DNA of 64,000 nucleotides from assembly GCF_010725485.1 (NCBI RefSeq), contig NZ_AP022598.1:558001-622000 (forward strand). Reading direction: 5' to 3'. Source of the stretch: Mycolicibacterium parafortuitum. GTDB taxonomy: Bacteria; Actinomycetota; Actinomycetes; Mycobacteriales; Mycobacteriaceae. Below are positions 53,885 through 63,222 of this stretch, in pieces (position 1 is the first letter of the stretch; each line of letters starts with the position of its first letter). The notes under the pieces were generated by a model that worked only from the letters and a program-made list of their open reading frames with translations, searched no databases and was not told where the DNA came from. Position numbers and translations under genes: made by a program.

Positions 53885-55021
53885 CTACCAGGGCTTCGGC
53901 TCGTGGAACCGGTTGATGATCGGGATGCGCTCGATGATCCGGTCGCGCAGCCGCGGCGGCTGCACCGGCTGCTGCGGGATCATCGGGGCCTGCACGGGCG
54001 GCACGTAGGCCGGCGCCACCGGGGCGGGCGGCACATACTCGGGCGCGGGCGGCATCACCGGTGCGGGTGCCAGCGGCTCCTCGTAGACCGGGGCCGGGGC
54101 CTGCGGGACGACCGGCGCAGCCTCGGGCAGCGGCATCTCGACGGCGACCGGTTCGGCGACCGGCGGCGGGGGCGGCGGAGCGGGGACGGCCTCGGGTTCG
54201 CGCGGGGCGGCCTTGGCCGGCGTCGGCGTGCTGGTGCTCGGCGCAGGTTCGGCGGCCGGTTCGCTGACCGCGCGCGCCATCTGCGGTGCGGGCCGCTCGG
54301 GGGTCAGCGTCATGCCGATCGCCACCGACAGCGAGACCACGAACGTCACCACCGCCGCGGCCAGCACCGAGGCCAGCGCCGCGGTCGGGGTAAACCGGCG
54401 AGCCACCGGAGTGTCGTGCGCATCCAGGATCGACACCGCCGACGCCGACGCGAGCGCCGCACCGCGCGCCAGCGCCAGGTGGGCTTCGTCGGCCGAAAGG
54501 ATCGGCGCCTCGATCTCTTGTTCCAGCGCCGCCATCACGCCGCTGACGTCACCGGATCCGAGGACGAACACCACGTCGGGCGCCAGGGCGCCGACGTCGG
54601 TGAGTGCGGCGGCGTCGACGCGGTCGGCGGTCACACCGTCCGGGGTCACGGTGGCGATCAGCGACGAGCCGGGCTCGGCCACGCACACCACGAGCCGCTC
54701 GCAGCCGGCGATGTCGGCGATGCCGCGGGCCAGCGCCTCGGCGGCTTCGACGTCGGAGACCGCGATGACGTTCTCGACGCCGCGGTCGGTGAAGGCTTGC
54801 CAGACCGCGCTGACGGTCTCTTCGGCGGCGATGTCCCAGGTCAGGCCCACTGCGTGTACCGAGCGCTCAAGCAGTCGATCGACCAGGGCGGCCGCGTCGA
54901 ACTGATCGTCGACGTTCGTCGCGCCGCGCTCGACGATGAGGCTTTCCCCGGTCGTCGCGCCGTCGACAAGAACCCAGCGCACCGATGACGACGCCATCGA
55001 CAAACCGAGTACGAGGTCCAT
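53885..55021 (-). CDS. DUF7159-like mycobacterial membrane protein with Pro-rich tail
   Basis: This 378-aa protein has residues ~1-200 with an actin/ASKHA-like opening (LVLGLSMASSSVRWVLVDGA). One membrane helix (ASVLAAAVVTFVVSLSVAIG, ~215) is followed by ~140 Pro/Ala/Glu-rich residues and a basic end (RLRDRIIERIPI). The layout matches DUF7159 proteins of mycobacteria, of unknown function. The short leader has TATAG and CTATA arms just before the ATG, possibly a promoter element. Confidence 0.75.
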   Translation of the reverse strand: MDLVLGLSMASSSVRWVLVDGATTGESLIVERGATNVDDQFDAAALVDRLLERSVHAVGLTWDIAAEETVSAVWQAFTDRGVENVIAVSDVEAAEALARGIADIAGCERLVVCVAEPGSSLIATVTPDGVTADRVDAAALTDVGALAPDVVFVLGSGDVSGVMAALEQEIEAPILSADEAHLALARGAALASASAVSILDAHDTPVARRFTPTAALASVLAAAVVTFVVSLSVAIGMTLTPERPAPQMARAVSEPAAEPAPSTSTPTPAKAAPREPEAVPAPPPPPPVAEPVAVEMPLPEAAPVVPQAPAPVYEEPLAPAPVMPPAPEYVPPAPVAPAYVPPVQAPMIPQQPVQPPRLRDRIIERIPIINRFHEPKPW

Positions 55022-55111
55022 GTATAGCTACCTATCTATAACGACTAGGCCTCGACATTACCTCTAGGGCTCGACACGGCACAGTCGGTCGTCTATGGGC
55101 CGGCCGCTCGA

Positions 55112-56041
55112 TCAGCCGGGTTCGACGCGAAGTCTGCGGGAGAACTCGGTGGGGGTGCATCCGGCGACCCGGGTGAACGCCGTCGTGAACGCGGTCGGCG
55201 ACTGGTAACCCACCCGCTGCGCGAGTTGCGCGATGGACAACGTCTCCGCGCGCAGCAGGCCTTTGGCCACTGCGACGCGCCACTCCAGCAGGTACTGCAT
55301 CGGCGGCATTCCCATGGTGCGGGTGAACCTTTCGGCGAAGACGGCGCGCGACACCGCCGCGGCGCGGGCCAGGCCCTGCACCGTCCAGCCGTGCGCGATG
55401 TCGGCGTGCAATGCGCGCAACGCAGGGGCGAGCACCGGATCGGCCAGCCCGGTGAGCAACCCCCGCTGCCTGCCCGCCAGTTCCGGCGCGGCCGCCACCC
55501 GGGCCGCCTCGATGAGCAGCACCTCGACGAGTCGCTGCAGGATGATGTCGCGGCACACGCCGTCGTCGTCGGCCTCCTCGGTGATCAGCTCGACGAGCAG
55601 GCTCAGCCGCGTCGCACCCGGTTGGTCGGCGCGCACGTGGATCACCGGCGGGAGCAGCGCGACCAGCAGCCCGGCGTTGGCGGGATCGAACCGGAAGTAG
55701 CCGCCGAGCATACGCATCTCGACCGGATCGTCGGCGTCGCCGTGACGGGTGTGCCGCGAGTGGTCCAGCGGGCTGAACGCCGGCGCCTCGCCGCCCGCGG
55801 CCGCGCGGAGCGTGAACTCCGGGGTCTCGGGCAGCAACAGGAAGTCGCCGCGGGTCAGTTCGACGGCGCCGAGTCCGTCGGCCTCCAGCACGCACGACCC
55901 CTGCAGCATCAGGCAGAACGCGGGGTCGCCGTAGCGCGGTTTGCGCACTCCCCACTGTCCGCCGCCGGTGATGACCTTCGACAGCACGGCTTCGGGGCGC
56001 AGCAGCGACATCAACACGTCCATCGGGTCGGTGTCGCGCAC
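55112..56041 (-). CDS. AraC-family regulator with cupin (cupin_6) sensor
   Basis: This ~309-aa protein has an N-terminal cupin-like domain (residues ~10-190, GDPAFCLMLQGSCVLEADGL) and a C-terminal pair of HTH motifs (VQGLARAAAVSRAVFAERF; IAQLAQRVGYQSPTAFTTAF). The start is GTG 56041 or ATG 56023. It is followed by the DUF7159-like gene and preceded by the SDR on the same strand (45-bp gap). The SDR is a candidate target or partner. Confidence 0.9.
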   Translation of the reverse strand: MRDTDPMDVLMSLLRPEAVLSKVITGGGQWGVRKPRYGDPAFCLMLQGSCVLEADGLGAVELTRGDFLLLPETPEFTLRAAAGGEAPAFSPLDHSRHTRHGDADDPVEMRMLGGYFRFDPANAGLLVALLPPVIHVRADQPGATRLSLLVELITEEADDDGVCRDIILQRLVEVLLIEAARVAAAPELAGRQRGLLTGLADPVLAPALRALHADIAHGWTVQGLARAAAVSRAVFAERFTRTMGMPPMQYLLEWRVAVAKGLLRAETLSIAQLAQRVGYQSPTAFTTAFTRVAGCTPTEFSRRLRVEPG

Positions 56042-56086
56042 ACCGCAGACGCTAGCGCCGCGGTGTGCCTGCCCGCACCCGTCAGG

Positions 56087-56824
56087 TCATCCGGCCAGCG
56101 CGACCGCGTCGGCCCCGGCGGCGTAGCGCAGCCGGTCCGAGGTGTCGGTGGCCGCCCGGTACACGACGTCGGCGACGTCCTCGGGAGTGGTGTGCGGGCC
56201 TGGGGTCTGGAAACCGTCGAACACCGGCGCCGCGAAGGGCTGGTCCTCCTCGGGGATGAGCCCGGCCATCCGGTGCACGCCGTTGCTGGTGAACTGGGTG
56301 CCGGGGCCGTAGCCCGGTTCGACGAGTTTGGCTCGCACGCCGAAGAATCCGAGCTCCAGCGCCAGCGATCCGGTGAAGCCCTCGATCGCGGCCTTGCTCG
56401 CGGTGTAGGCGGCGGCCAGCGGCATCGCGGCCAGCGTCACGCTGGACGTCACGTTGACGACGACGCCGCTGCGGCGTTGCCGCATCTGCGGCACCACCGC
56501 CTGTGTCATGGCCATCACGCCGAAGGTGTTGGTCTCGAACAGTTCTCGCACCGTCGTCATCGGAGTGGCCTCGAATGCGCCGACCGCACCGATCCCCGCG
56601 TTGTTGACCAGCACGTCGATCGTGCCCGCCGCCGCGACCGCGCCCGTGACGCTGTCGGGATCGGTCACATCGAGGGCGAGCAGCCGAAGATTGTCGGAGG
56701 CGGGCAGAAGGCCGGGCCGCGGAGTCCGCATGGTGGCCACGACATTCCACCCCTCGTCGAGGAAGCGCAGTGCCGTCGCGAGACCGTAGCCGGACGAACA
56801 CCCTGTGATGAGAACGGTTGTCAT
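56087..56824 (-). CDS. Short-chain dehydrogenase/reductase
   Basis: This 245-aa protein has TGCSSGYG for cofactor binding (~8-15), NNAG (~75), Ser in VTSSVT and the catalytic pair in YTASK (~140). Length and motifs are classical SDR. The downstream AraC regulator on the same strand may control it. Substrate unknown. Confidence 0.92.
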   Translation of the reverse strand: MTTVLITGCSSGYGLATALRFLDEGWNVVATMRTPRPGLLPASDNLRLLALDVTDPDSVTGAVAAAGTIDVLVNNAGIGAVGAFEATPMTTVRELFETNTFGVMAMTQAVVPQMRQRRSGVVVNVTSSVTLAAMPLAAAYTASKAAIEGFTGSLALELGFFGVRAKLVEPGYGPGTQFTSNGVHRMAGLIPEEDQPFAAPVFDGFQTPGPHTTPEDVADVVYRAATDTSDRLRYAAGADAVALAG

Positions 56825-56855
56825 GCGGCAAAGCTATGGCCGCTCGGCGGCCGGT

Positions 56856-58163
56856 TCAACGCCGTGGCGTCCGGGATTCCTTCGCGATCGTCTTGGATTC
56901 GGTATCGGTCGCCTCGGTGCCGGTGTCGGAGTCGGTCTGACCGGTTTCGGTGTCGTCCTCGCGCCCGGTGTCGTCCTCGGACTCTTCGTCGACGGCCTCA
57001 TCGGCGGCCTCATCGACGGTCTCCTCGGCGGCCTCATCGGCGGTGGTCTCGGCGTCACGTGCGGCGCGGTCACGGTCGCGGGGCTTGCGCGCATCGACCT
57101 CGACGTCGGATTCCGTCGTCTCGGGCTCCTCGGCGATGTCGGCAGCCGCGGCGGGTTGGGGCGCCGCGTTCGTTTTCTCAGCGCTGACAGGTTTGACCAG
57201 ACCGGCCCGCGCCGGCTGACTGTAATCGGTTCTGTCATAGGATGATTCGATGAACGTGCGCAGCGGAGCATCCAGGGCGGCCATCGCCGCGTCCGACAGG
57301 AACGGGTCCAGCGGCATCAGCAGCGGGATCGGATAGGTCTTGATCACGTAGTAGTGCGTGTTGGACCCGGCGTCGTACTGGTAGTAGGCCGGATCTCCGG
57401 AGTCCCGCGCGGCGGCCAGATCGGCGGCGGTCAATTCGGTCTGGGTGGGGCTGTGCACCAGGATCGTTCCCATGATCGCGTTCAGCACGGCGACCGGGTT
57501 CCACACGTAGCGGGGAAAGTCGGACCAACCGTCGTACTGGCGGGTCACGTCGATGGTGAGGTCGCCGTTGTTCGGGGTGGCGCCGCCGAAGGTGACGTCG
57601 AGCAGCGGGATCTTCGCGCCGTCGAACCGTTGCATCACACCGCCGTTCGGGCGTCCCGGGTTGCCGACCAGTAGATACACATTGCCGGTGTGCGTCTCCT
57701 TGTACACCGAGGCGGCCACCGCGCCCTGCGAGAAGCCGAACACCACGTCACCGGCGGAGAGCTGGTGCCCCGCAAGCAGTTCGACACCCTCGGCGACCGA
57801 GTCGTCGTAGGTCAGGTCCCGGAACCCGCCGTGCGAGAACGGCCGGAAGGTGGCGCTGTAGGGCACCAGCCGGTATGCCGAATCCGGTGGTGTCACACCG
57901 GAACCGTCGACGACCGCGCCGATGAAATCCTCGAATTGCTGCTCGGTCGGCACACCACCGATGTTCGTGCCGCGCAGATAGTGCAGCGACGCCATCAGTT
58001 GCGGGCCGGCCGGGATCGTCGGCGCGGCGCCGATCACCGCGGCACCGGCGAGGGCCATCGCGATCACGGCCGTCCCGCCCCCACCCCGAGCGCGTTCGCT
58101 GTCAGCGCGCCGCGAACCACGCGCCCAGCGTGCGAGACCTCTGGCGGTCCACCCCTTCGCCAT
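56856..58163 (-). CDS. Secreted PE-PPE-domain serine esterase
   Basis: This ~435-aa protein from ATG 58163 (GGGGAAC upstream) has a signal-like helix after a basic N-terminus (TAVIAMALAGAAVIGAAPTI). The PE-PPE alpha/beta-hydrolase domain follows, with nucleophile GFSQG (~140) and the Trp/Asp/Tyr-rich RQYDGWSDFPRYVWNP typical of the family. A ~110-residue Asp/Glu/Thr-rich acidic tail ends it. There is no PE or PPE N-terminal motif. It likely hydrolyses cell-envelope or host esters outside the cell. Confidence 0.87.
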   Translation of the reverse strand: MAKGWTARGLARWARGSRRADSERARGGGGTAVIAMALAGAAVIGAAPTIPAGPQLMASLHYLRGTNIGGVPTEQQFEDFIGAVVDGSGVTPPDSAYRLVPYSATFRPFSHGGFRDLTYDDSVAEGVELLAGHQLSAGDVVFGFSQGAVAASVYKETHTGNVYLLVGNPGRPNGGVMQRFDGAKIPLLDVTFGGATPNNGDLTIDVTRQYDGWSDFPRYVWNPVAVLNAIMGTILVHSPTQTELTAADLAAARDSGDPAYYQYDAGSNTHYYVIKTYPIPLLMPLDPFLSDAAMAALDAPLRTFIESSYDRTDYSQPARAGLVKPVSAEKTNAAPQPAAAADIAEEPETTESDVEVDARKPRDRDRAARDAETTADEAAEETVDEAADEAVDEESEDDTGREDDTETGQTDSDTGTEATDTESKTIAKESRTPRR

Positions 58164-58412
58164 CCAGTTCCCCTTCCCCACCCGGGCTCGCACACCGCGA
58201 ACCGACGAGCGAGCGTGAGCATACGCGCAGATGTTTGCTCGGTAGCGGAGAACCAGCGCCGCGGTCGATGCACGAAGCCGATCTTGATGCAGCACAGCAC
58301 GCGATTTATGACCATCGGGCGGAAACTCTGGCTGTCGGCGGGTGCGGGAAATACAGTTTGCTTGACACCGGACCGTCCCGAGGCTGCGGTCCCGCGTGCA
58401 GGAGGAGGGGAC

Positions 58413-60209
58413 ATGGGGGTTACTCCCGAGGGCTCAGGCAACGGGCGGTCGCCGAGCGGGTCCGCACGCCATGTCGGCCGGGTCGGCGGGTTGGCGTTTG
58501 CTCTCGGCGTCGGGGCGGCCCTGCTGACCGGGACGGCGGTGGCCTCGGCGGAGACGTCGGAGTCGAGTTCGGTCTCGGCCAGTGCGTCGGCGTCGGACAG
58601 CCCGTCGGACAGCTCGACGCAGCGGCAGTCCGCGAAGCCACAGCTCGGATCGCGGACCGCCGCCGAACGCCCGGACCGGTCCGACTCCGAGGACTCGGAC
58701 TCCCGGGACTCTGATGCCGATGCCGATGCCGAAGATGGCACCTCGACACGAAACAGTAAGCAGGACAGAGATACCGCACCGCGCACCGCGATCCCGGTCG
58801 ACGAGGCAGACGACGCCGAGGACGCGGTCGACGACACCGTCGTCCAGGAAGCCGACGCGGAGGCCGACGAGCCGTCGTTCTTCGAGCAGCTCTTCAACAA
58901 CAAGACCCCGAGCATCACCCACGACGCGACGGAGGACACCGTCATCGAGGGCACGGTCGTCGGCAACCTGCACCCGCAGGACCCCGACTCCACCCGCCTG
59001 ACCTACACGGCCACCCGCCCGACCCACGGCACCGTCACCATCGCCGACGACGGCACGTTCGTCTACACCCCCGGCACGACCTACACCGGCCAGGACAGCT
59101 TCCAGGTGACCGTCAGCGACGCCCGCGACGGATTCCACATCCACGGCGCCGCCGGTCTGCTCAACCTGTTCACCTTCGGCCTGCTCGGCAGCAGCGGCCA
59201 CCGCTCGACACAGAGCGTGTTCATCGGCTCGGAGCGCGCGACGGTGGTGTCCGGGCTGAACTCGCCGGTGGACTTCCGTTTCCTGCCCGACGGCCGCATC
59301 CTCGTCGCCGAGAAGAACGGGGCGATCCGCGTCGTCGAGAACGGCGTGCTGCGCACCGATCCGCTGATCACCCTCGCGGTGCGCACCGAGACCGAACGCG
59401 GTATCGGCGGGCTGGCCGTCGACCCGGACTTCAGCATCAACGGCCGCCTGTACGTCGCGTACGTCGCCGCAGACACCACCCGGAACACGTTGTCGCGCCT
59501 GGTCGTCGACGGCAACACCGCGACGCTGGACCAGATCCTCGTACAGTCCACCCTGACCGCGGCGCCCAACCACCACGGCGGCGCGCTCGGCTTCGGCCCG
59601 GACGGCGCGCTGTACTGGGGCGTCGGTGACAACGCGAGCGGGTCGAACGCGCAGAACCTCGACAACATCCACGGCAAGATCCTGCGACTGAACACCGACG
59701 GCAGCGTGCCCGACGACAACCCGGTCATCGACGGCCGGCGCACCCTGATCTACGCCTACGGTCTGCGCAATCCGTTCCGGCTGACGTTCACCCCGACCGG
59801 CGAACTGCTGGTCGCCGACGTCGGCAACGCGGCGTTCGAGGAGGTCAACAAGATCACCGCCGGTGGCAACTACGGCTGGCCCAATGCGGAGGGGCTGTGC
59901 ACCAGCAACTGCGCGGGCAAGATCGATCCGATCTACACCTACCCCCGCGAGGGCGGCGCGGCGATCACGTCGGTGGTCGTGCACCGCGGCAAGGTGTTCA
60001 TCGCCGACACCGTCAAGGGCTGGATCAGGACCCTGACCTGCACTCCGGGCTACACGTCGTGCGGTGACGTGACCACGTTCGACCCGAACGCCGGAGCGAC
60101 CGTCGTGCTGGCCGAAGGTCCCGACGGCGCGCTGTACCAGCTGGTCTATCAGCCGGGGCGGCTGGTGCGGATCGACCTGGCCGACCCCAGCGATCTGAGC
60201 CGGGTCTGA
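58413..60209 (+). CDS. Secreted PQQ-type sugar dehydrogenase-like propeller with Ig/cadherin-like domain
   Basis: This 598-aa protein has GGAGGAGGGG before ATG 58413. A signal-like segment (GRVGGLAFALGVGAALLTGT) is followed by ~120 Ser/Asp/Glu-rich residues. A ~90-aa Ig/cadherin-like repeat comes next (DSTRLTYTATRPTHGTVTIA; YTPGTTYTGQDSFQVTVSD). The last ~330 residues form a six-bladed propeller like soluble glucose dehydrogenase/HHIP (LPDGRILVAEKNGAIRVVEN; GIGGLAVDPDF; NHHGGALGFGPDGALYWGVG; YAYGLRNPFRL). It probably oxidises a sugar outside the cell if PQQ is available; no PQQ genes are nearby. Confidence 0.85.
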   Translation: MGVTPEGSGNGRSPSGSARHVGRVGGLAFALGVGAALLTGTAVASAETSESSSVSASASASDSPSDSSTQRQSAKPQLGSRTAAERPDRSDSEDSDSRDSDADADAEDGTSTRNSKQDRDTAPRTAIPVDEADDAEDAVDDTVVQEADAEADEPSFFEQLFNNKTPSITHDATEDTVIEGTVVGNLHPQDPDSTRLTYTATRPTHGTVTIADDGTFVYTPGTTYTGQDSFQVTVSDARDGFHIHGAAGLLNLFTFGLLGSSGHRSTQSVFIGSERATVVSGLNSPVDFRFLPDGRILVAEKNGAIRVVENGVLRTDPLITLAVRTETERGIGGLAVDPDFSINGRLYVAYVAADTTRNTLSRLVVDGNTATLDQILVQSTLTAAPNHHGGALGFGPDGALYWGVGDNASGSNAQNLDNIHGKILRLNTDGSVPDDNPVIDGRRTLIYAYGLRNPFRLTFTPTGELLVADVGNAAFEEVNKITAGGNYGWPNAEGLCTSNCAGKIDPIYTYPREGGAAITSVVVHRGKVFIADTVKGWIRTLTCTPGYTSCGDVTTFDPNAGATVVLAEGPDGALYQLVYQPGRLVRIDLADPSDLSRV

Positions 60210-60271
60210 CGCGGAGGTTTCAGATCGGCTCCCGGCGGGAAACTCGCTGTCTTGCCGGTGGGAGGAGCGAG

Positions 60272-60418
60272 ATGGTGGGTGGAAAGCAACGTGCGACAGT
60301 GCGGCCGAGGACTCTGAGCCGGCTGGCCGAGTTCTTCCGGACCGGATACCCGCCTGAGGTGCCGTCGACCGGGTTCGTGCCGTTGTTCGCGTTGCTGCCG
60401 CCCCGCCAGAGCAGCTGA
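60272..60418 (+). CDS. Small DUF3349-like protein, 48 aa (possibly truncated)
   Basis: GGAGGAGCGAG gives ATG 60272 a strong ribosome site. The end (FFRTGYPPEVPSTGFVPLFA) resembles the N-terminal signature of DUF3349 proteins, but the rest of that domain is missing. It may be a short functional form or a truncated copy. Confidence 0.5.
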   Translation: MVGGKQRATVRPRTLSRLAEFFRTGYPPEVPSTGFVPLFALLPPRQSS

Positions 60419-60430
60419 CCCGGAGCCGGG

Positions 60431-60856
60431 TCAGGCTGCGGCGCGCACCAATTCGACGACCGGGATGACGCGCGTCGTTCTGCGCTGGTATTCACCGAAC
60501 TGCGGTTCGAGCGCGACGTGCTTGGCGTAGATCTCGTCGCGCTCGGCTCCCTGGAGAACGCGCGCGGTGGCCTGGTAGGTCTCGGTGCCGAGCTCGACCG
60601 TGACGGCCGGATTGGCGACCAAATTGCGATACCAGTCCGGGTGGGTGTCCGAACCGCCCTTGCTGGCGAAGACGTAGACCCGGCCGTCGTCGAGCAGCGC
60701 GACCAGCGGGGCGATCCGCTCGATGCCGGACTTGGCGCCGATGTGGTGCACGAGGACCAGCGGTTTGCCCTCGAACACGCCGCCGGCCGTGCCTCCGGTG
60801 GAGCGGAACTCGTCGATCACCTGACGGTTCATCTCGTCGAATGCTTTTTTGTCCAT
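60431..60856 (-). CDS. Deazaflavin-dependent nitroreductase-family protein, second in the window
   Basis: This 141-aa protein from ATG 60856 has the split-barrel pieces [20 protein letters not shown] and [20 protein letters not shown], followed by [13 protein letters not shown], typical of DUF385/Ddn-like F420 proteins. It is distinct from the longer FDOR at 52318. Reaction unknown. Confidence 0.9.
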   Translation of the reverse strand: MDKKAFDEMNRQVIDEFRSTGGTAGGVFEGKPLVLVHHIGAKSGIERIAPLVALLDDGRVYVFASKGGSDTHPDWYRNLVANPAVTVELGTETYQATARVLQGAERDEIYAKHVALEPQFGEYQRRTTRVIPVVELVRAAA

Positions 60857-60904
60857 GGCGGGTATGGACCGCCGGCGACGCCCCGATATTCCCGAACGCA
60901 AATC

Positions 60905-60928
60905 AGGCCCCCTCGAAAGGGGGCCTGA
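60905..60928 (-). terminator. Terminator after tRNA-Tyr
   Basis: Arms CAGGCCCCCT and AGGGGGCCTG pair perfectly over 10 bp with a 4-base loop, just downstream of the tRNA on the minus strand and followed by ATTTG. Confidence 0.85.
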
Positions 60929-60935
60929 CCAGTGT

Positions 60936-61017
60936 GGCAGGTACAGGATTCGAACCTGTGTAGGCGTTAGCCGACGGATTTACAGTCCGCTCCCATTGGC
61001 CGCTCGGGCAACCTGCC
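60936..61017 (-). tRNA. tRNA-Tyr (anticodon GUA)
   Basis: The 82-nt minus-strand sequence begins GGCAGGTTGCCCGAGCGG and ends in the matching acceptor ACCTGCC plus discriminator A. The anticodon GTA (60981-60983) is in GACTGTAAATCCG, and a T-loop GGTTCGAATCC and a long class II variable arm are present, as expected for bacterial tRNA-Tyr. CCA is not encoded. Confidence 0.97.
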
Positions 61018-61163
61018 GGGGTACTGCATGCGCGGTACAGCGCGCACAGCAGGATATAACGAACCCATACCCCCACAACAAATCGCCAGGGTGGTTTGGC
61101 TGTCGCCACGGCCTGCGACCAAGATGGTGGCAAGCATCAACACCGCGAGGGAGGGACGATCCA

Positions 61164-61655
61164 ATGGCGGATTCATCGTTCGACGTCGTCAGCAAGGTCG
61201 ACCGCCAGGAGGTCGACAACGCGCTCAACCAGGCTGCCAAGGAGCTGGCGACCCGGTTCGACTTCCGCGGCACCGACACCACCATCGAGTGGCAGGGCGA
61301 AGAGGGCATCATCCTCGTCTCGTCCACCGAGGAGCGGGTCAAGGCCGCCGTCGACGTGTTCAAGGAGAAGCTGATCCGTCGCGACATCTCGATGAAGGCG
61401 TTCGATGCGGGCGACCCGCAGCCGTCGGGGAAGACCTACAAGGTGATCGGCAGTATCAAGCAGGGCATCTCCAGCGAGGACGCCAAGAAGGTCACCAAGC
61501 TGATCCGCGATGAGGGCCCCAAGGGCGTCAAGGCGCAGATCCAGGGTGACGAGATCCGCGTCAGCTCCAAGAAGCGCGACGATCTGCAGGCCGTCCAGGC
61601 CCTGCTGCGCGGCGCCGACCTCGACGTCGCGCTGCAGTTCGTCAACTACCGGTAG
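61164..61655 (+). CDS. yajQ: YajQ-family nucleotide-binding protein
   Basis: This 163-aa protein has GAGGGA before ATG 61164. The opening [20 protein letters not shown] and the end [11 protein letters not shown] are diagnostic for YajQ. Two ferredoxin-like halves bind nucleotides; some homologues bind cyclic di-GMP. It is followed 71 bp later by gpsA, as in M. tuberculosis, where the pair is Rv0566c/Rv0564c with one extra gene. Confidence 0.97.
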   Translation: MADSSFDVVSKVDRQEVDNALNQAAKELATRFDFRGTDTTIEWQGEEGIILVSSTEERVKAAVDVFKEKLIRRDISMKAFDAGDPQPSGKTYKVIGSIKQGISSEDAKKVTKLIRDEGPKGVKAQIQGDEIRVSSKKRDDLQAVQALLRGADLDVALQFVNYR

Positions 61656-61726
61656 TTACGCCACCGCGCGTCGCAGCAACGTCATTTCGGCCTCCACGGC
61701 GGCTCCCCCACCCTAGGGTGATCGCC

Positions 61727-62752
61727 ATGGCACCTGCGCAACGCGAACCCAAGGTTGTTGTTCTCGGCGGCGGCTCGTGGGGCACCACCGTCGCGTCCAT
61801 CTGCGCGCGGCGCGGCCCGACGCTGCAATGGGTGCGCTCGCAGGAAACCGCCGACGACATCAACAACAACCACCGCAACAGCAAGTACCTCGGCGACGAG
61901 GTCGAGTTGGCGCACTCACTGAAGGCCACCACCGACTTCACCGAGGCCGCCGAATGCGCCGACGTGATCGTGATGGGGGTGCCGTCGCACGGGTTCCGGG
62001 GCGTGCTCACCGAACTCGCCACCCACCTGCGGCCGTGGGTGCCGGTGGTGTCACTGGTCAAGGGGCTCGAGCAGGGCACCAACTACCGGATGAGCCAGAT
62101 CGTCGACGAGGTGCTGCCGGGCCACCCGGCCGGAATCCTGGCCGGCCCCAACATCGCCCGCGAGGTCGCCGACGGCTACGCCGCCGCGGCGGTGCTCGCG
62201 ATGCCCGATCAGCACTTGGCCGCGAACCTGGGGAACCTGTTCCGCACCAAGCGGTTTCGCACCTACACCACCGACGACGTGACCGGCGTCGAGATCGCCG
62301 GCGCGCTGAAGAACGTGTACGCGATCGCCGTCGGCATGGGCTACTCGCTGGGCATCGGCGAGAACACCCGCGCGATGGTGATGGCCCGAGCGGTCAACGA
62401 GATGTCCAAGATGGGTGTCGCGATGGGCGGGCACCGCGACACGTTCGCCGGCCTGGCCGGGATGGGCGATCTGATCGTCACCTGCACCTCGCAGCGCAGC
62501 CGCAACCGGCACGTCGGCGAACAACTGGGCCAGGGCAAGACCGTCGAGGAGATCATCGCCTCGATGAACCAGGTCGCCGAAGGCGTCAAGGCCGCCAGCG
62601 TGATCATGGAGTTCGCCGAGAAGTACGGCATCTCGATGCCGATCGCGCGCGAGGTGGACGCCGTCGTCAACCACGGCTCGACCGTCGAGCAGGCCTACCG
62701 GGGACTGGTCGCCGAGAAGCCCGGCCACGAAGTGCACGGGTCGGGTTTCTAG
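61727..62752 (+). CDS. gpsA: NAD(P)-dependent glycerol-3-phosphate dehydrogenase
   Basis: This 341-aa protein from ATG 61727 (AGGGTG upstream) has the Rossmann motif VLGGGSWGTT, catalytic Lys in SLVKGLE (~107) and GALKNVYAIAVGM (~190), and substrate loop SRNRHVG. It makes sn-glycerol 3-phosphate for phospholipid synthesis. Its TAG overlaps the convergent Lrp stop through the palindrome CTAG. Confidence 0.97.
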   Translation: MAPAQREPKVVVLGGGSWGTTVASICARRGPTLQWVRSQETADDINNNHRNSKYLGDEVELAHSLKATTDFTEAAECADVIVMGVPSHGFRGVLTELATHLRPWVPVVSLVKGLEQGTNYRMSQIVDEVLPGHPAGILAGPNIAREVADGYAAAAVLAMPDQHLAANLGNLFRTKRFRTYTTDDVTGVEIAGALKNVYAIAVGMGYSLGIGENTRAMVMARAVNEMSKMGVAMGGHRDTFAGLAGMGDLIVTCTSQRSRNRHVGEQLGQGKTVEEIIASMNQVAEGVKAASVIMEFAEKYGISMPIAREVDAVVNHGSTVEQAYRGLVAEKPGHEVHGSGF

Positions 62753-63222
62753 CCGGTGGTGGGCCACACCCCGGACTGGTAGCTCAGCTTGAGCAACTTC
62801 AGGTAGATCAACGTCTGCACCTCGGTCACGGCCTCGATCGTGCGGATCGAGTCGTCGATGACGCTCAGCAGATGCGCGCCGTCGCGCGAGGTCACCTCGA
62901 CCAGCACGTCATACGAACCGGCGGTGGCGACCGCGAACGTCACCTCCGGCACATCGCGCAGCGCTTCGGCGACCGCGTCGACGCCGCCCTGGGTCTTGAC
63001 CAGAAGCATCGACGTGAACCTTCCCGGCCCGACCGGATTGGTGACGGCGACGATCTGCATGTGCCCCTGCTCGATCAGCTTCTGCAGGCGCTGACGCACG
63101 GTGGCCTCGGAGACGCCGACCTCCTTGGCGATCGCCGCGTAGGACTTGCGCCCGTCCGGTCGTAGCGAGTCGACGATCGCGGCCGACACCTTGTCCAGCG
63201 CGCCCTCGGCGTCTTCCGCCAT
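62749..63222 (-). CDS. Lrp/AsnC-family transcriptional regulator
   Basis: This 157-aa protein has an HTH at ~15-60 (GRKSYAAIAKEVGVSEATVR) and a RAM/AsnC effector domain (FTSMLLVKTQGGVDAVAEAL; AGSYDVLVEV). It is divergent from the polyamine-type permease, so that operon is its likely target, with an amino acid or amine as effector. The start is ATG 63222. Confidence 0.93.
   Translation of the reverse strand: MAEDAEGALDKVSAAIVDSLRPDGRKSYAAIAKEVGVSEATVRQRLQKLIEQGHMQIVAVTNPVGPGRFTSMLLVKTQGGVDAVAEALRDVPEVTFAVATAGSYDVLVEVTSRDGAHLLSVIDDSIRTIEAVTEVQTLIYLKLLKLSYQSGVWPTTG

Noticed and set aside
55226..57187. 653-aa plus-strand frame over the AraC and SDR genes
   Set aside because: No recognisable fold; both minus-strand genes are intact and motif-bearing.
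58434..59984. 516-aa antisense frame over the secreted propeller gene
   Set aside because: Low-complexity Val/Arg/Asp repeats produced by the GC-rich opposite strand.
60936..61017. tRNA-Tyr as an integration site for an element
   Set aside because: No integrase gene or direct repeat of the tRNA 3' end was seen nearby; flanking genes are ordinary core genes.
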